DNA of 64,000 nucleotides from Acetobacter thailandicus. GTDB lineage: Bacteria > Pseudomonadota > Alphaproteobacteria > Acetobacterales > Acetobacteraceae. Below, piece after piece: positions 1 through 9,628 of this stretch. How positions within the stretch are numbered: position 1 is the first letter of the stretch; the number at the start of each line of letters is the position of its first letter. Below the pieces are notes generated by a model that worked only from the letters and a program-made list of their open reading frames with translations, did no database searches and was not told where the DNA came from. Both the position numbers and the translations under genes were made by a program. The stretch lies in assembly GCF_011516655.1 (NCBI RefSeq), contig NZ_WOSV01000008.1, positions 1 to 64,000 on the forward strand, written 5' to 3'.

Positions 1-22
1 GTCTTCCAAACTACCTCACCTC

Positions 23-99
<77 letters not shown>

Positions 100-178
100 A
101 ATCATATAAATCAGCGCAAAAAATGCTCCGGTTTTAAACCTCCGGAGCAATAAACGCGTCCAGCGCAATCCCCTCAGC

Positions 179-538
179 CTATTTGCCCGATGAGGCAGCA
201 GCAATAACGTTTAATGACCAGCAACGTGAGGTCGGTACATTCTGATCCGACTGAGAGTTCGGCGTTGTTAAGACACACAACACATGCTGCTTCTGAAAAG
301 ACAAAGTGAATAAAATACCCGAATTTGCATAACCAGATGTCGCTATAATCTGAAAGCCCTTGTTGAGTAATGTATCAAGAGAGTCTGACATCGGCTTAAG
401 AGTGGTAGGAATATCCTGAGGACTATAGGGCGATTTTGCTCCTGCTTCAGGTAAAAAATCATTGGTTGTTTCAGCCATGCCTGATACTGGCGTGATAAGG
501 CAACATGCTGCGATAAGAGAAAAAAGCTGTATTTTCAT
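179..538 (-). CDS. Small exported protein of unknown function
   Basis: Codes for 119 aa. The start at 538 is chosen because residues 1-22 form a clear Sec signal peptide (MKIQLF, hydrophobic core, cleavage near SGMAE); the longer upstream reading has no such feature. An AAGGA lies about 13 bases upstream, which is far. The mature part is about 95 aa, with two cysteines in the C-terminal half that could form a disulfide. No family is recognised. It is divergent from the dioxygenase at 737, separated by about 200 bases of AT-rich promoter DNA. Confidence 0.6.
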   Translation of the reverse strand: MKIQLFSLIAACCLITPVSGMAETTNDFLPEAGAKSPYSPQDIPTTLKPMSDSLDTLLNKGFQIIATSGYANSGILFTLSFQKQHVLCVLTTPNSQSDQNVPTSRCWSLNVIAAASSGK

Positions 539-736
539 AAGAAAAATAAAATCCTTATAATTTGATTTAATCAGTATTTCCTGAAGTATCAGGATAACAG
601 ATAGTTTAGTTGTATATGATGAAAAATTACATCCTGTAACATATGGCATATAGCATGCAAAAATAGTGCAGAGCTTGTTTGATTTCTTTATTCCTTTTAC
701 CCTGCTCATGTTTAATTCATGGCAGGTTGAAAAACT

Positions 737-1399
737 ATGATAATGTCTGCATCTTCAAACAGCGTGGAACCAGACTATGCAGCGCTGGAGAAAGCGTTAG
801 TTGATACTGACCCGTTTCCTCATATTGTGGTGCCGCATTTTATTGGTAAGGAAGATCTGGCACGCCTGTTTCACGCCATGCCTGAAATTTCAGGAGGGGG
901 GTCTTTCCCACCTTCGGCATTACGTTTATCGCCTCCTGTAGCGTCTCTTGTTGAGCAGATGCAGGGGCAGAAACTTAAGCAGATTATCGCAAAAAAGCTT
1001 AATCTTGATCTTGAAGATGCGCCTTCTATGCTGACGTTACGTGGCTGGACACGTGAGAAGGATGGTCGCATTCATACTGACTCGCTGACCAAAAGAGTGA
1101 CAATCCTGCTGTATCTCAACCCGGCAGGAGAGAAATGGGAAAAGCAGGATGGTTGCCTTCGCCTGCTGCGCAGTCCGCATGATATTGAAAACTACAGCCA
1201 GGAGATTATGCCGGTGGATGGTACTCTGGTTATTTTTCCTAACAGTGCTGCGGCCTGGCATGGGCACAGGCAGTTTGTAGGGCAGCGTTATACAATTCAG
1301 CTTAATTATATGACGAAAGATTTTCGCGCCCGTGCTGAGCTTTGCCGTCATAAAATTTCGGCATTTGCTAAAAGATTTTCAAAATCTCATAGTAACTAA
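737..1399 (+). CDS. 2OG-Fe(II) oxygenase family protein
   Basis: 220 aa cytosolic protein. The prolyl-hydroxylase-like double-stranded beta-helix core is seen in HTD at residues 113-115 (iron-binding His and Asp), the LLYLNP strand just after, a distal His near 175-177 (WHGH) and a following Arg for 2-oxoglutarate. Members hydroxylate protein or small-molecule substrates using O2 and 2-oxoglutarate; the substrate here is unknown. The first codons are Met-Ile-Met, so the true start may be 743. It is followed after 40 bases by the M16 peptidase gene on the same strand and may be co-transcribed. Confidence 0.8.
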   Translation: MIMSASSNSVEPDYAALEKALVDTDPFPHIVVPHFIGKEDLARLFHAMPEISGGGSFPPSALRLSPPVASLVEQMQGQKLKQIIAKKLNLDLEDAPSMLTLRGWTREKDGRIHTDSLTKRVTILLYLNPAGEKWEKQDGCLRLLRSPHDIENYSQEIMPVDGTLVIFPNSAAAWHGHRQFVGQRYTIQLNYMTKDFRARAELCRHKISAFAKRFSKSHSN

Positions 1400-1438
1400 C
1401 ATGCATAGCCTGTCATAAAATAAGTGGAGAGATGTTAT

Positions 1439-4249
1439 ATGGCCCGGTCTTTTTTGTCAGACAGACAATTTAAGATAAATAAAATGCAGAATAAGCACAA
1501 AGCACCCTCTTTTTTATATCTTTTGACCGGTGCTGCACTTTGTTCGCTGACAGCGTTATCAACGGCCCAGGCTCAGACTGATGCAACGGCAGTGGCATCT
1601 CAGGCACAGGTTTCCTCCGTGCCAGAAATTGAAATGACCCCAATTCCTCCGGCACTTAATAGTGCGCAGGTTGTTCGTGCAACATTGCCTAACGGACTAA
1701 AGGTCGTAATTATTCCTGACCGTCTTGCTCCTGTTGTTACAACGCAGGTGAATTATCTGGTTGGTTCAGCTGAAGCTCCTGAAGGTTTCCCTGGTACAGC
1801 ACATGCGCTTGAGCATATGATGTTTCGAGGTAGCAAAGGGCTTGATAAAGACCAGCTTGCAGCAATAGGCACACAGCTGGGTGGCGGATATAACGCGTTT
1901 ACTACAGAAGATGTTACGCGTTATTTTTATACAGCACCGGCACGTGATCTCCCGGTTCTGCTCAGAATTGAAGCGTTACGTATGCGTGGTCTGACCCTGA
2001 GTGACAAAGACTGGGAAAAAGAACGCGGTGCGATAGAGCAGGAAGTGTCCCGCGATCTTTCCAGCCCTGCTTACCGTTATATGGAACAGCTTCAGTCTCT
2101 GGTGTTCTCAGGCACACCTTATGCTCACGATGCTTTGGGTACCCGGCCTTCGTTTGATAAAACTAATGCAGCTTTGCTGCGTAAATTTTATGATCAGTGG
2201 TATGCTCCTAATAATGCCGTTCTTATTATTGCCGGTGATGTAAATCCCGTGACGGCACTTGAGCAGGTCCGCGATATTTTCGGTCCGCTTGAAAAGCGCA
2301 CTTTGCCAGAACGACAGAAAATTACACCAAAGCAGCCTTCGGCGCAGACCTTAACATTCCCCACCGATTATCCTGTTGGTCTGGCTACCCTGGCGTTTCC
2401 GATGCCGGGGCGCACAGCCCAGGATTTTGCTACAGCAGACATTCTTTCCGATGTGCTGAGCAGCCAGCGTGGAGCGTTATATGACCTGGTGCCTCAGGGT
2501 AAAGCACTTGAAACTGGTTTTGAATACTCTCCCAAAAAATATGGAGGTTTTGGTATAGCGCTTGCAGCTTTTCCTAAAGGAGGAGATTCTGCAAAAATTC
2601 TCGCTGAATTACGCAATGTTCTGAATAATATTCAGAAAAATGGAGTACCGGCGGAGCTTGTTGAAGCCGCTAAGAAGCGTGAAATTGCACAGTTGCAGTT
2701 TGCTGCCAATTCGGTCGAGGGGCTGGCGGGAATATGGTCAGATGCTCTGACTTTTAATGATCAGGATTCGCCCTGGGCAGCTGTGAAGGCTTATCAGGAT
2801 GTTACACCTGAGGCGGTCAATAAGCTTGCGGCCTCATTACTGAACTCCGCGCACACTGTTGCTGCTATTCTGACACCTGAAAGTTCGGGGAAGGCAGTTT
2901 CGGAAAAAGGGTTTGGTGGTGCAGAGTCTTTTGCCTCACCGCCGGATAAACCCGTAAAATTGCCAGACTGGGCTGAACAGGCACTGTCTGCACTTGAGGC
3001 CCCGGTAGATGAACCCGCACCTTCAGTAAAAATTTTATCAAATGGTCTGAAGCTTATTGTCTGGCCGGCTCATGTTAGTCACACAGTGCAGCTTAGCGGT
3101 ATGGTTGAACACACTCCAAGCCTGCAGCAGCCAAAGGGAAAAGAGGGTATCAGTGCTGTGACTAATGCACTTTTCTCATTTGGTACGATGCAGCATGATC
3201 GTCTTGCTTTTCAGAAAGCTCTGGATGATGTGCCTGCATGGGAAGACGCAGGCAGTAGCTTTTATGTTCAGACGCAGACCCGTGATTTTGAGAAAGGTGT
3301 TGCTCTTCTGGCTGAAAATGAGCTGCATCCTGCTTTTCCTGAAAAAGCTTTTCGTATTATTCAGGCTCAGACCGCGCAGACACAGGCAGGTGTATTGCTT
3401 TCACCGGGGTATCTCTTTTCAAGGGCAATTAAAAAAGCCCTTGTACCACACGATGACCCAACCTTACGTGAAGCAACGCCTGCAAGTATCATGAGTATTA
3501 CTCATGAGGATGTTTTATCTTATTATCAGCACGCCTGGCGCCCTGATCTGACAACTATTGTTATTACGGGGGATATTACCCCCGAAAAAGCGCGTGAAGT
3601 AGTTGAGAGAGAGTTTGGTGCCTGGAAAAATGTCGGGCCGCGACCTGATCTTGATTTGCCTGCTATCCCTCTGAACAAGTCATCACGTGCAACTGTGCCG
3701 GATAAAAGTAATCTTCAGGATGAGGTTATACTGGCACAGACACTTGGTTTGCAGGTCAGAAACCCTGATCGTTATATGCTGTCTCTGGGCAATCAGGTTC
3801 TTGGTGATGGTGGCTTTTCTTCACTGCTTTATAAAGAGTTACGTGTTAAAACTGGCTATGTTTATTCGGTTGGCAGTCACTTCTCATGGGGCAGAACCAG
3901 AGCAAATTACAGTATAAATTATGGCTCAGACCCGGATAAAGTAGGCAAAGCTGCAAATCTGGCGTTAAAGAGTTTGCAGAATATGCAGACTTATCCCGTC
4001 ACAGCAGAAGAGCTGGCTTTAGCTAAAGCAAGTCTTTTACGCAGTATTCCTCTGCAACGTGCCAGTCTGAGTGATATTGCTGATGAGTATCTGAGCCTTG
4101 AAGAGCTTGGTTTGCCGCTTGATACAGGTAACCGCGCTGCCAGAGCTTATTATAAAGCTACAGCTGCTGATGTGCAGAAAGCTTTTAAGAAATGGTTGCG
4201 TGTAGATGGTATGGCAGAAGTGGTTAAAGGGCCTCAGCCAACATGGTAA
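1439..4249 (+). CDS. Two-domain M16 (pitrilysin/insulinase-like) zinc metallopeptidase
   Basis: 936 aa from ATG 1439, chosen because GGAGAG lies 7 bases upstream; an upstream in-frame GTG (1424) lacks a site. The N-terminus has a Sec signal (hydrophobic segment then STAQAQT), so the protein should be periplasmic. The inverted zinc motif HALEH is at residues 122-126, with the distal glutamate region KERGAIEQEVSRD about 75 residues later. Both M16 halves are present and the C-terminal half lacks a zinc motif, as usual for fused, self-contained clam-shell enzymes. Probable role is degrading peptides in the periplasm. A bidirectional terminator follows. Confidence 0.92.
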   Translation: MARSFLSDRQFKINKMQNKHKAPSFLYLLTGAALCSLTALSTAQAQTDATAVASQAQVSSVPEIEMTPIPPALNSAQVVRATLPNGLKVVIIPDRLAPVVTTQVNYLVGSAEAPEGFPGTAHALEHMMFRGSKGLDKDQLAAIGTQLGGGYNAFTTEDVTRYFYTAPARDLPVLLRIEALRMRGLTLSDKDWEKERGAIEQEVSRDLSSPAYRYMEQLQSLVFSGTPYAHDALGTRPSFDKTNAALLRKFYDQWYAPNNAVLIIAGDVNPVTALEQVRDIFGPLEKRTLPERQKITPKQPSAQTLTFPTDYPVGLATLAFPMPGRTAQDFATADILSDVLSSQRGALYDLVPQGKALETGFEYSPKKYGGFGIALAAFPKGGDSAKILAELRNVLNNIQKNGVPAELVEAAKKREIAQLQFAANSVEGLAGIWSDALTFNDQDSPWAAVKAYQDVTPEAVNKLAASLLNSAHTVAAILTPESSGKAVSEKGFGGAESFASPPDKPVKLPDWAEQALSALEAPVDEPAPSVKILSNGLKLIVWPAHVSHTVQLSGMVEHTPSLQQPKGKEGISAVTNALFSFGTMQHDRLAFQKALDDVPAWEDAGSSFYVQTQTRDFEKGVALLAENELHPAFPEKAFRIIQAQTAQTQAGVLLSPGYLFSRAIKKALVPHDDPTLREATPASIMSITHEDVLSYYQHAWRPDLTTIVITGDITPEKAREVVEREFGAWKNVGPRPDLDLPAIPLNKSSRATVPDKSNLQDEVILAQTLGLQVRNPDRYMLSLGNQVLGDGGFSSLLYKELRVKTGYVYSVGSHFSWGRTRANYSINYGSDPDKVGKAANLALKSLQNMQTYPVTAEELALAKASLLRSIPLQRASLSDIADEYLSLEELGLPLDTGNRAARAYYKATAADVQKAFKKWLRVDGMAEVVKGPQPTW

Positions 4250-4273
4250 AATAACGTCAGATTATATAATCTG

Positions 4274-4310
4274 AAAAAAGGCCACATCAGGAATGATGCG
4301 GCCTTTTTTT
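4274..4310. terminator. Bidirectional rho-independent terminator
   Basis: Stem GGCCACATCA/TGATGCGGCC with loop GGAA, flanked by an A-run on the left and a T-run on the right. It lies between the convergent M16 peptidase and GT2 genes and can serve both strands; the one mismatch on the plus strand becomes a G-U pair on the minus strand. Confidence 0.88.
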
Positions 4311-4312
4311 AG

Positions 4313-5146
4313 TTAGTCAGCTTCGATAATCCTGAGTGTCGGACCTGAATGACGTTTAGGCGGCATATAAAGCTTCTGATCCGGTGGGGTTGGGTGGCGT
4401 AGCTCCATAATCAGTTCAAGATTATCGTGTGCGCTAAGGGCATCACGGACTGTTCTTGATTTATTGTGGACACGGTAACGGCAGAGAATTTCTGGCAGAT
4501 AACCAGGTTCAAGGTTGTGGTCGATAAATTTTAGCCAGAAATCATAATCTTCCCAGCCACGATCAATGTCAGTAAAACCACCCAGCTCTGCCCATATGTT
4601 TTTTCGTATCAGGGCCATGACATCAACATAGTTATTTTTTTTGAGCAGTTCAGGGTTAAAAATATCTGCCCGTCCTATACCGCGGCGCTCTCCAAACTCT
4701 TCAAGCTGGCTATAGACAGCAGGAAACTGACCATTGTTCAGAGCCGCATAAAGCTTTTCAAGAGCGGTGGGGTAAAGTGTATTGTCAGCATCAATAATAA
4801 AGACACTCTCTCCTGCAGCGTGCTGAAAAGCCAGATTGCGTGAAAAAGAAGGGCCCTGGTTAAATGCGTTAGCCAGAAAGGTAATTTTGTAAAAGCGTTT
4901 TTTATGTTCTGTCAGCCATGACAAAATAATCTCATGCGTGTCAGCTTCGTCAGATGCATCATCTATAATAATCAGATCAAGTGCCTCATGTGTCTGTGCA
5001 GCCAGAGATTCGAGGCATTCTTTTATAAAGTTGGCATAATTATAGTTTGTCAGGCAAATGCTGATCAGGTCTGAAGGAACAGGTGTTGCTTTGCAGAAGG
5101 AAAAAATCTGGTTGGGAGCAGGGTCCCATGGTTTGGGAGAAATCAT
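4313..5146 (-). CDS. Family 2 glycosyltransferase
   Basis: 277 aa GT-A fold enzyme. Residues 27-55 carry the nucleotide-sugar beta strand and loop (SICLTNYNYANF, then LIIIDDASDE), and the metal-binding DAD is in FIIDADNT near residue 118. The GWEDYDFW segment near 193 matches the acceptor/catalytic ED region of GT2 proteins. It transfers a sugar from an activated nucleotide donor to a surface glycan, lipid or protein; the specificity cannot be told. Its ATG overlaps the stop of the upstream gene by 4 bases (ATGA), so the two are translationally coupled. Confidence 0.9.
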   Translation of the reverse strand: MISPKPWDPAPNQIFSFCKATPVPSDLISICLTNYNYANFIKECLESLAAQTHEALDLIIIDDASDEADTHEIILSWLTEHKKRFYKITFLANAFNQGPSFSRNLAFQHAAGESVFIIDADNTLYPTALEKLYAALNNGQFPAVYSQLEEFGERRGIGRADIFNPELLKKNNYVDVMALIRKNIWAELGGFTDIDRGWEDYDFWLKFIDHNLEPGYLPEILCRYRVHNKSRTVRDALSAHDNLELIMELRHPTPPDQKLYMPPKRHSGPTLRIIEAD

Positions 5147-6693
5147 TGTACGGTGCTCCAGACAGAAGCAAGATAGCTTCTGATGTCGTTCAATTTGGAA
5201 AGAGCCAGAGATTTATTAGCAAAAACTCTGAAGCAGTTTTTTTGTATACGTGCAGCTTCAGCCATGCCGTCATCTGTATTCAGCAGCCATTCGATCAGAT
5301 TAGGAATGTGTCGTGCAGATTCACTCAGATAATGTGTACCATTTTTATAAAGCGGATGAGGGAAGCATTCTTCGGTAACAACAACGGCTCCTGATGCCAT
5401 ATTCTGCTGGACGAGGCGGTGCCATTCAAAAAAACCAAAATCATCGCGGTGAATATTGAGTGCGATCTTGGAGCGTTCAGCGATGTAGCGTGGAAAATTT
5501 GCAGGAACAGAGTATTTATCAGAGTGGGTCAGTGGTCCATCTGTTTTTCTGTAGTATAAAAAGCAGGAGTATTCGGTAAAAAATTCTGTATTATGACTGA
5601 AGAAACGTTCTCTGTTACCAGAGGTGTTTCCAAAAAAGCTGATATCAAGAGGCCGCTCTTCTAATGGGCATAAGGGCGAGGATGAATTCTTAGTTTCTTC
5701 AGACAATACTCTGAAGAAAGGATGTTTTTTTTCTGTTTGTGTCAGTGTTGTTTTTTTGACAACTGGCAGAGGGTCGAAGTGAAAAACATTAAGCCCTGTA
5801 TTTTTAAAAGATGCCATATTCTGATGGCAGATATCAATAACGCCAGCTGACATCAGACAGTAAATCAGTCCTCTGGTGAACCAGAGTGTATGTGGCTGCT
5901 CAGTATTGAACATAATTGATGACGTAAGAATATCCTCATTTTTCCAGTGTTCGCTTCCTCTTAGAAAGAAGAATTCATGAGGTGCGCAGAAAATGCATAG
6001 TTCCGGCCGTTCAGAAACGGGCGTTTTTTCAGTCATTAACTGCACATTTATTTTGCTTCTTTTGATGTAATTACAAAGTATTTCAGCTAGTTCCTGAATA
6101 AAGATGTTTCCTTCAGAGTGGTAAAAAACACCAACACTTTCTGGCAGAACAGCTTTCCCCGATGGTTTTGCGGGTGTGTAAGTCAGTTGCTGTTTACATT
6201 CCCAGCCCAGATGTTGCGCAATATGACGTGGTGAGAGAACGGTGCGCCCTTCACCAATGCCGTATAACAGAGCATGACGTGTTGCTGAGATACCTTCAAA
6301 TTTTATATTGGGATTAGCAGCCTGATAATATTCAGGGTTAAAATATGGATATTTTTTAATTTTATTCAGGCAGTTTAAAAGAACTTCGTGAGAATTATTT
6401 TGTAATAATCCTTTTTCAAAGAAATAAAGATTTTCATTGTGTCTCAGGTAATGTGCAAATGGGTTTTCATCTTTTTCAAAAGTGCTCTGAAAAAGATTTT
6501 TATAAGTTTGTGTATTAAAGGTGTCATTAGGGTTTTTATTTTCATGACACCCAAAGAGAACGTAATGAATAATTGGATCTATTCCGGAATTTTTAACATC
6601 CGGGTAGCTGGTGAGATAAAATTCTGCATTAAATAACTGAGAACTAAGGATCGTTTGAATATCCTTTTTGTTCATAAGTGTTAGCGTGGTCAT
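5143..6693 (-). CDS. YPDV-repeat protein with C-terminal family 1-type glycosyltransferase domain
   Basis: 516 aa. The N-terminal 170 residues hold repeats of a short motif (FNAEFYLTSYPDV near 21, then FNTQTYKN near 60, then FNPEYYQAANPNI near 120), each followed by a HYxxFG/HALLYG segment. The C-terminal half looks like a CgeB/Glycos_transf_1 domain: NIHRDDFGFFEWHRL and ASGAVVVTEECFPHP are the donor-binding region. It probably glycosylates a cell-surface or secreted acceptor together with the coupled GT2 downstream. The same repeat recurs in the divergent small gene at 7037. Promoter DNA in the AT-rich gap upstream presumably drives this two-gene operon. Confidence 0.82.
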   Translation of the reverse strand: MTTLTLMNKKDIQTILSSQLFNAEFYLTSYPDVKNSGIDPIIHYVLFGCHENKNPNDTFNTQTYKNLFQSTFEKDENPFAHYLRHNENLYFFEKGLLQNNSHEVLLNCLNKIKKYPYFNPEYYQAANPNIKFEGISATRHALLYGIGEGRTVLSPRHIAQHLGWECKQQLTYTPAKPSGKAVLPESVGVFYHSEGNIFIQELAEILCNYIKRSKINVQLMTEKTPVSERPELCIFCAPHEFFFLRGSEHWKNEDILTSSIMFNTEQPHTLWFTRGLIYCLMSAGVIDICHQNMASFKNTGLNVFHFDPLPVVKKTTLTQTEKKHPFFRVLSEETKNSSSPLCPLEERPLDISFFGNTSGNRERFFSHNTEFFTEYSCFLYYRKTDGPLTHSDKYSVPANFPRYIAERSKIALNIHRDDFGFFEWHRLVQQNMASGAVVVTEECFPHPLYKNGTHYLSESARHIPNLIEWLLNTDDGMAEAARIQKNCFRVFANKSLALSKLNDIRSYLASVWSTVQ

Positions 6694-7036
6694 ATGTATT
6701 CCTGCTGATCGTTTTATATCATCGTATCAGAATGACAGGAGTTTAGCATTTTTTAAGAGAATATCGGCATATTAAAGATATGCATCGGGTATTTGTCAGG
6801 ATCTTCGGACTTCAGGATCAGTCTTGCTTTTTCATTACATTCATTAAATATTATTAATATAAAATACAAAAATTTAAAATTAGTTAATTAAATTACATTT
6901 ATTAAATTAATTAACCAGTAATAAATAACTTTTTTATAATAATTAAGTTTTGAATAACTAAAATTATCTGGACATATATCATAAAAAAAGCCTAAAGGAG
7001 GCGCAGAGTTGCTCATTACATTTAGTCAGGTGAAAA
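6694..7036. other. AT-rich divergent intergenic region
   Basis: 343 bases without a gene between two divergent YPDV-repeat genes. Roughly 6838-6970 is almost only A and T, with repeated TTAATTAA-type palindromes (GTTAATTAA near 6878 and its mirror near 6907). No convincing coding frame or RNA is seen. It probably holds both promoters and possibly a binding site for an AT-hook or H-NS-like silencer (inference). Confidence 0.6.
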
Positions 7037-7507
7037 ATGAAAGTGATTAACAGTAAAGCCCGCGTTAAACAGCCTGCGAAGCAAGCGGTTAAACAGCCTG
7101 CTAAACGTAAAGCAACCGTTGCAGCTAAAAAGCCTGCGCGGAAAGATTTTGTGCCCGATAAAATTTCGAGCACAGCCGATTTATCAGATATTGCTTCTAT
7201 GTCAGAAGTTTACTTTACTAATTTTTCTGATGATGACGATACAACTTTGCGTCATGTAAGCGAAGCAGAACGCGCTATCCATTTTGATAGCGTCTGGTAT
7301 TTGTCAGCTTATCCGGATGTAAGAGATGCCGGTATTGAGCCTGTAGAGCATTTTCTTCAGCATGGTATGCTCGAAGGGCGTAGCCCTAATGCAGCATTTA
7401 ATGCTGAAAGCTATGTTAATGCTAACCCTGATATTGCTGCATTTCCATTTGGTCCGTTTATGCACTATGTCTGCTTTGGTTATCGCGAGAAAAGAGCGTT
7501 ACGCTAA
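7037..7507 (+). CDS. Lys/Ala-rich N-terminus with two YPDV-type repeats
   Basis: 156 aa, with AGGTGA three bases upstream of the ATG. Residues 1-36 are basic and low-complexity (repeated KQPAK, KRKA, KKPARK), like the histone-H1-type tails of HU-related or polyanion-binding proteins. Residues 75-156 carry the repeat FDSVWYLSAYPDVRDAGI ... HFLQHGMLEGRSP, then FNAESYVNANPDI ... HYVCFGYREKRA, the same pattern as the N-terminus of the glycosyltransferase encoded divergently. No enzymatic domain. It could be a scaffold or an acceptor for the glycosyltransferases, but no function is established. Confidence 0.75.
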   Translation: MKVINSKARVKQPAKQAVKQPAKRKATVAAKKPARKDFVPDKISSTADLSDIASMSEVYFTNFSDDDDTTLRHVSEAERAIHFDSVWYLSAYPDVRDAGIEPVEHFLQHGMLEGRSPNAAFNAESYVNANPDIAAFPFGPFMHYVCFGYREKRALR

Positions 7508-7524
7508 CCCTTTTTTTGTAACTA

Positions 7525-7565
7525 AGAGTGTTCGCCCGGATATCTTTCCGGACATTCTCTTTTTA
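7525..7565 (+). terminator. Probable terminator of the YPDV-repeat gene
   Basis: Imperfect stem (AGAGTGTTCGCCCGG / CCGGACATTCTCT) around ATATCTTT, ending in a T-run, 18 bases after the stop codon. Confidence 0.6.
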
Positions 7566-7651
7566 TACAAAGGTTTTTTGTAGTCTGCTTATCTGATTCT
7601 ACACAGAGTAAGCAGGTATGAAAATGACTTCAGTCAGTTTGTTGCCGGATG

Positions 7652-7687
7652 ATATCCCTCTGCTATTCAGTAGGGGGATATTTTTTT
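7652..7687 (+). terminator. Second hairpin with T-run
   Basis: Stem ATATCCCTCTGCT/AGTAGGGGGATAT with loop ATTC and a run of seven T. Two terminator-like hairpins follow one gene; the interval between them has no convincing gene. Confidence 0.6.
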
Positions 7688-7769
7688 GATAATAATTCAG
7701 ACTATTTTTTGATATATTATTTATAGACAGAGCAGTATCAACGCATATCGATAATGCTCTTTTTTATAA

Positions 7770-9278
7770 TTATGGGTTTTTATTTGAAGAAGATTTTTCT
7801 GCCTCAGGAGCATCAATAAGATCTTCTGTGAGTTTAATAGAATAGGCAGTTTGAGGAACAGCCTCGTGAGGTGGAACTTTACGGAAAAATTTCCAGCCGA
7901 TGGTAAGCAGGCCTGCAATTATGGGGATTGAGCAGAAACTGAAGGTGCCTTCAGGGTAGTTAAACGCCATAAGAAGTAACACAGCAATGAAAAATGCCAG
8001 AGTGATCCATGAGGTAAAGGGTGCACCAGGCATAGGGAATGATGTTGGCGGAATTTTACCAGCATTAATCGCCTGTCTGAGTTTGATCTGAGACAAAACA
8101 ATAAAACACCATGTGCCCAGAATGCCGATGGAGGAAAGACTGATCACTATTTCAAAGATTTCTGACGGCAAAAGGTAATTCATAAAAACGCCGACAATAT
8201 AAACCGCTACAGTTGTAAAAATAGCAGCAGCAGGCACGGCACGTTTATTCATTTTTGTCAGGTAACGTGGTGCTGAGCCATCAAGAGCCAGTGCTCTGAG
8301 GATGCGGCCTGTTGAGTAAAGACCTGAGTTGAGGCTGGAGAGAGCTGCTGTCATGACGACAACATTCATAAAACTGCCAATACCTGAAACACCCAGACTC
8401 GAGAAAAAAGTGACAAAGGGGCTGACACCGGCTTTATAGCGGCTCCAGGGCAGAAGCAGCACAAGCAGGGTAATCGTGCCAATATAAAATAAAGCGATGC
8501 GCCACATAACAGAGTTAATTGCTTTGGGGAGTATTGTTTTTACATCTTCACACTCACCTGCTGCTGTACCAATCAGCTCAATACCGGCATAGGCAAAAAT
8601 AACACCCTGAACGAGTACAAGGGTTGGCATGACTCCATGAGGGAAAAAACCACCATTTTCTGTAATCAGATGCAGGCCGGTTGTCTGATGCTCTACCGGG
8701 ATACGCAGCCCGAGTACAGCAGCGCCAACAATCAGAAAAATAATGAGCGAACTGACTTTTATAAGAGAAAACCAGAACTCCATTTCGCCAAACCAGCGCA
8801 CTCCCACAAGGTTCATGCTTGTAATCAGCACAAGTGCCAGCAAAGCAAAGATCCATTGTGGCACACTGTGCATGGGCCCCCAGAAGCGCATATAAAGTGC
8901 GACGGCTGTAATGTCGCCAATACCTGACATGGCCCAGTTAAGAAAAGCCATAGACCCTGCGACGTAAGAGGCTTTAGGACCCAGAAATTCCTGTGCATAA
9001 GAGACAAAACTGCCGCTTGTGGGGCGATACATTACCAGCTCGCCCATAGCGCGCAGCATCATAAAGGCAAAGAAACCGCACACCAGATAAATAAGAGCCA
9101 GTGCCGGACCAACGGCCTCCAGCCTGGCGCCAGCGCCAAGAAAAAGCCCACTGCCAATGGCTCCCCCGATGGAGATCATCTGAATCTGTCGTTTATTCAG
9201 TCCGCGGTGATATCCTTCAGAGGTCAGTTTCCCTGAAGAAGGAGTAGCCTCATTCAGGTCAGGAGGTGATGCTGTCAT
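7770..9278 (-). CDS. ansP: L-asparagine permease-type amino acid transporter
   Basis: 502 aa inner-membrane protein of the amino acid/polyamine/organocation family, with about 12 membrane segments between residues 33 and 470. Sequence along its whole length is very close to what is known of E. coli AnsP: GGAIGSGLFLGAGARL near 37-53, PTSGSFVSYAQEFLG near 85, NWAMSGIGDITAVALYM, IELIGTAAGECED and GLYSTGRILRALA. It takes up L-asparagine (or a related amino acid) by proton symport. Single gene, divergent from the membrane protein at 9629. The Ser/Asn/Lys-rich C-terminus is not conserved. Confidence 0.88.
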   Translation of the reverse strand: MTASPPDLNEATPSSGKLTSEGYHRGLNKRQIQMISIGGAIGSGLFLGAGARLEAVGPALALIYLVCGFFAFMMLRAMGELVMYRPTSGSFVSYAQEFLGPKASYVAGSMAFLNWAMSGIGDITAVALYMRFWGPMHSVPQWIFALLALVLITSMNLVGVRWFGEMEFWFSLIKVSSLIIFLIVGAAVLGLRIPVEHQTTGLHLITENGGFFPHGVMPTLVLVQGVIFAYAGIELIGTAAGECEDVKTILPKAINSVMWRIALFYIGTITLLVLLLPWSRYKAGVSPFVTFFSSLGVSGIGSFMNVVVMTAALSSLNSGLYSTGRILRALALDGSAPRYLTKMNKRAVPAAAIFTTVAVYIVGVFMNYLLPSEIFEIVISLSSIGILGTWCFIVLSQIKLRQAINAGKIPPTSFPMPGAPFTSWITLAFFIAVLLLMAFNYPEGTFSFCSIPIIAGLLTIGWKFFRKVPPHEAVPQTAYSIKLTEDLIDAPEAEKSSSNKNP

Positions 9279-9628
9279 CCGGTTGTCCTTAGGCTGTGAT
9301 TTCTGATGATACAGGAATTTGTAATCTGAGGCTTTTAAAGCCCAATAGTAGAAAAATACAGATAGTGATGCAGTGGAGATGTGTTTTTCATGTCGTTAAA
9401 ATCTTCTGAAACTGTTCACCTGTGGTGTTATTCTCTCATTGTTATTTGTATATGATTCTAAATGAAGGATATAAAATCATTTCTTTGTTTAAACGATAAT
9501 GGAAACATTTAATTTTTTAAAGCATCTGAAAAATACATTCAGGCTTATATCATGGGCAGAATATCCGCATAAAACATGCATTCTCTGCGTGTGTCATATT
9601 ATTATATTTTTTAGTTATCCGGGGAATA
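9279..9628. other. Divergent promoter region
   Basis: 350 bases between ansP and the membrane protein gene. A short frame starting at 9499 overlaps the next gene, has no ribosome site and is probably chance. No operator or RNA structure is recognised. Confidence 0.5.

Noticed and set aside
871-1351. Antisense frames inside the oxygenase gene
   Set aside because: Shadows of a clear gene on the plus strand.
4313-7507. Full polysaccharide synthesis cluster
   Set aside because: Only two glycosyltransferase genes and a repeat protein; no polymerase, flippase or sugar-nucleotide genes.
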